A DNA stretch of 64,000 nucleotides from Apiospora phragmitis. Lineage: Eukaryota; Ascomycota; Sordariomycetes; Amphisphaeriales; Apiosporaceae. Under the pieces are notes generated by a model. That model was not told the origin of the DNA and did no database searches. It saw only the letters and a list, made by a program, of their open reading frames with translations. Every line of letters begins with the position of its first letter. Positions within the stretch are counted from its first letter, which is position 1. The DNA lies in NCBI GenBank assembly GCA_038363925.1, contig JAQQWL010000008.1, positions 1,426,001 to 1,490,000 on the forward strand, given 5' to 3'. This document shows positions 62,130-64,000 of this stretch, in pieces. Both the position numbers and the translations under genes were made by a program.

Positions 62130-63015
62130 CTACGCTGTTGCTGCGGCATCTGCATCTGCATATGCATGGTCACTTGCATGGGAACCTGCATCTGAGGCTT
62201 GGGCCACGTACAGCGCGGGCTGCTGCTGCTGCTGCTGCTGCATGGTTCGTCGCAAGACCTCCTTCTCCTGCGCGAGCGCGCAGAACGGGCAGCAGCACAT
62301 GGTCAGCATGTCGTCCTCGGCCGCGTCGCCCACGATGGAGTACGAGCCCGGATTTCCTTGCAGGAAATCCGTTGATATCTATCTGTGTGGTCAAATGTTT
62401 AAGCCGATTGGGTACCACCGACATTTGGGTAACCATGTTGAGGGAACCCCACGGACATGATTAGGACTTACATGCAGCTGAACCCGCACATGCTCAGGAC
62501 ACTCCATATCGCACACTGGTTCAAACAAACTACTCCATCGGTCCGCGCTCTTGGATGGACGTTCAGTTCGTGACGAGGAAAGCACCTACATCTGAATTAA
62601 CGGTATCATCGGTGGCCATGATGGGGTCGCGAAGCCGCGCTCGCCTCTTTCCCGAAGACTATGCGAGGGGCAGAAGCACGCCATGAACACTAAGAAATAA
62701 GTACCAAATGTACTCCAAATGTGGGTTCTCCGCTCATGGAACCTTCTACCGACATTAGGTCCGCCGGGTTGGAGCAGTCGAAGATGGGCGCCGACCACGA
62801 ACTCAGATGGGCGTCGTGGCCGTCTTGATCTTGTGCCTGATTCTGCACCGCTCGGTAATGTCGCCGCCGCTGGGGTCAGTTGAACAGTACCGGCCATTTG
62901 TTTATGGGTGACGAAAAAGGAGGTGGAGAGCCGACCGGCATTGTGTACTGCTGCTCCTGCTGTATGACGACGGGGGAGGTCGTGGGTTGGGCTGCTTGGC
63001 GTCGGCGAACTGCAT
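62130..63015 (-). CDS. PLAC8 (Cys-rich) domain protein, several exons, several frameshifts
   Basis: Pieces of a PLAC8 domain read in order on this strand: a polar Pro/Gln-rich N-terminus (MQFADAKQPNPRPPPSSY, then QQEQQYTMPVGSPPPFSSP, then GTVQLTPAAATLPSG), then APIFDCSNPADL, MACFCPSH, CLNQCAIWSVLSMCGFSCM, YQRISCKEIRAR and finally GDAAEDDMLTMCCCPFCALAQEKEV, the CxxxPxCALxQE hallmark. A run of seven Gln and an Ala-rich tail follow. Introns near 62530-62595 and 62365-62480 carry GTAGGT and GTAAGT donors. PLAC8 proteins sit in membranes and affect cell size or metal handling. The frame changes at least four times (near 62338, 62800, 62895 and 62965), more than in any other gene here, so this copy is either decayed or lies in poorly resolved sequence. 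The chosen start is MQFADAK; upstream is uncertain. Confidence 0.65.
62220..62241. repeat. CTG/CAG trinucleotide repeat coding polyglutamine
   Basis: Seven CAG codons on the minus strand inside the last exon of the PLAC8 gene, just after the conserved domain; they encode Gln. Confidence 0.9.
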
Positions 63016-63432
63016 CGCCGGGATCGGCGACGGCGGCCTCTGGGGTGGGACTTGGTGACTCGCGGGCGGTGGGGCGGGGGTAACCGGATGGCATCTGAGT
63101 CGATGTCTTTTCACGATCCCATTACGAACGGCAGTAGGACGAATATTTATCAACACCCTACCAACCCTGGATGCGCTTCGCTCAAGCCGATAACTACCCC
63201 CTTACGTAAGCCATACGTAAGCCAGCTGGACCTCCATACCGAAGTGTGGCTGAAAGGCGTTCTTCTGGACTGATGCTATTTATGTAGAAGGTAGGAACTT
63301 CGCACATTGACTGCCGTCCAGCTTATGGTTCAGCTGAGGCCAATGGTTCGCCTCAGGGCAAGCCGAGCTGAAGTATGGCACCGCCAAGGTGTTGTCGTCC
63401 GATCCCCGAAATGCATGTCTCTTCTGAGTGCC
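63016..63432. other. Intergenic spacer
   Basis: Promoter side of the PLAC8 gene; no gene recognised. Confidence 0.4.
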
Positions 63433-63932
63433 GTATGCTGCTACTAGGCATTCAACGGCTTGCGTTCTGAAATGCTGAAGGACCAGAAGGAATTAGCCGC
63501 ACAGGGTGAGGAGCATCGTCACTCGTGCATAAGGGTCTTGCGCGAACTGTTTTCCCAGCGCACAGGCCGATCCACGACGATTCAGTGCCTGCTGATCTCT
63601 TAACATACTTCGCCGACCGCTTCGGAGGATAATGGGAATGAGTTGCCTTACTCGGTGGCAGCGTTTACCAGAAAAGTTGATGCGTCCTTGCAGAACGAAC
63701 ACTTCGGCTCGGTGGCGATACAGTTGACGAAGAGGAAGAGACCCTAATTAATTGAAATGCTAAGAAACGCCAGACATTGGCTTCCCTGGGCCACATATTC
63801 GTCCAGCGCATTCATATAGCTTACATTTGTTCGAGAATAGTAGAGCAAATAGAGCGGGATATAGGGACTCACCCAATCGTACTTCACAAAGAAACGGTCC
63901 CCATGAGTTCGCTGCAGTGTATAGGTAGTCAT
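63433..63932 (-). CDS. Unrecognised small multi-exon gene (tentative)
   Basis: Starts MTTYTLQRTHGDRFFVKYDW at 63932, with a GTGAGT donor right after TGG. Following an intron ending AATTAG (about 63753-63872), a second exon reads GLFLFVNCIATEPKCSFC and KDASTFLVNAATE, ending at another GTAAGG donor. A third exon beginning near 63595 would read SAGTESSWIGLCAGKTVRAR and close at a stop near 63460. The splice phases agree, and the product would be about 110 residues with a short hydrophobic patch and three cysteines in the second exon. I recognise no family and the third exon is weak. The window ends 68 bases upstream of the start, so more 5' exons cannot be excluded. Confidence 0.3.
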
Positions 63933-64000
63933 CGTATTTCATTACAAAGAAAAACCGGTATATTCATTAAACCATACCAGGCACCGGAAAGCCGATCTAT

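Overview
The window is nuclear DNA of a filamentous ascomycete (Pezizomycotina, most likely a Sordariomycete; species not identified). The signs are short introns (about 60-195 nt) with GTAAGT-like donors and CTAAC-type branch sites, GC-rich exons in a more AT-rich background, monocistronic genes on both strands, and typical mould families: fungal rhodopsin-like membrane proteins, Och1-type GT32, fasciclin, OSBP, PLAC8, tyrosinase and CBM18. I see no rRNA, convincing tRNA, CRISPR or intact transposon.

Layout: 0-32 kb is gene-poor. It holds a membrane-anchored GH16 glycosidase (6.4-7.9 kb, -), a two-module fasciclin protein with GPI-type ends (14.1-15.7, +), a doubtful proline-rich ORF (17.4-18.1, -), a seven-helix rhodopsin-like protein (20.4-21.9, -), an SDR reductase (25.6-26.6, +), an acyl-CoA synthetase with a mitochondrial-type N-terminus (27.6-29.8, -) and a GT32 mannosyltransferase (30.9-32.1, -). 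After a 5-kb gap come a copper amine oxidase (37.0-39.4, +), quinolinate phosphoribosyltransferase (39.8-40.8, -) and an FAD monooxygenase (41.4-42.8, -). These three could act together on amine, tryptophan or pyridine metabolism, but that is inference. Then follow an F-box protein (45.3-46.2, -), a decayed chitin-binding (CBM18) gene (46.5-47.4, -), a secreted tyrosinase (48.0-49.5, -) and a second rhodopsin-like protein (51.8-53.4, +).

The most novel part is 53.9-57.7 kb. Two neighbouring + strand genes carry three divergent LRAT-like (papain-fold) modules. Each has a His followed 97-106 residues later by a Cys in an NCEHFV- or SDCA-type motif, and the first protein ends in a hydrophobic tail as LRAT proteins often do. 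The right end is denser: OSBP (58.1-59.5, -), a xylose-isomerase-like TIM-barrel enzyme (60.3-61.4, -), a PLAC8 protein (62.1-63.0, -) and an unrecognised multi-exon gene (63.4-63.9, -).

A second theme is frame disruption. At least ten otherwise well-conserved genes contain a one-base insertion or deletion, often at a short homopolymer, while their reading frames otherwise look healthy. This suggests consensus errors in the assembly more than mass pseudogenisation. It matters for anyone using predicted proteins from this locus.
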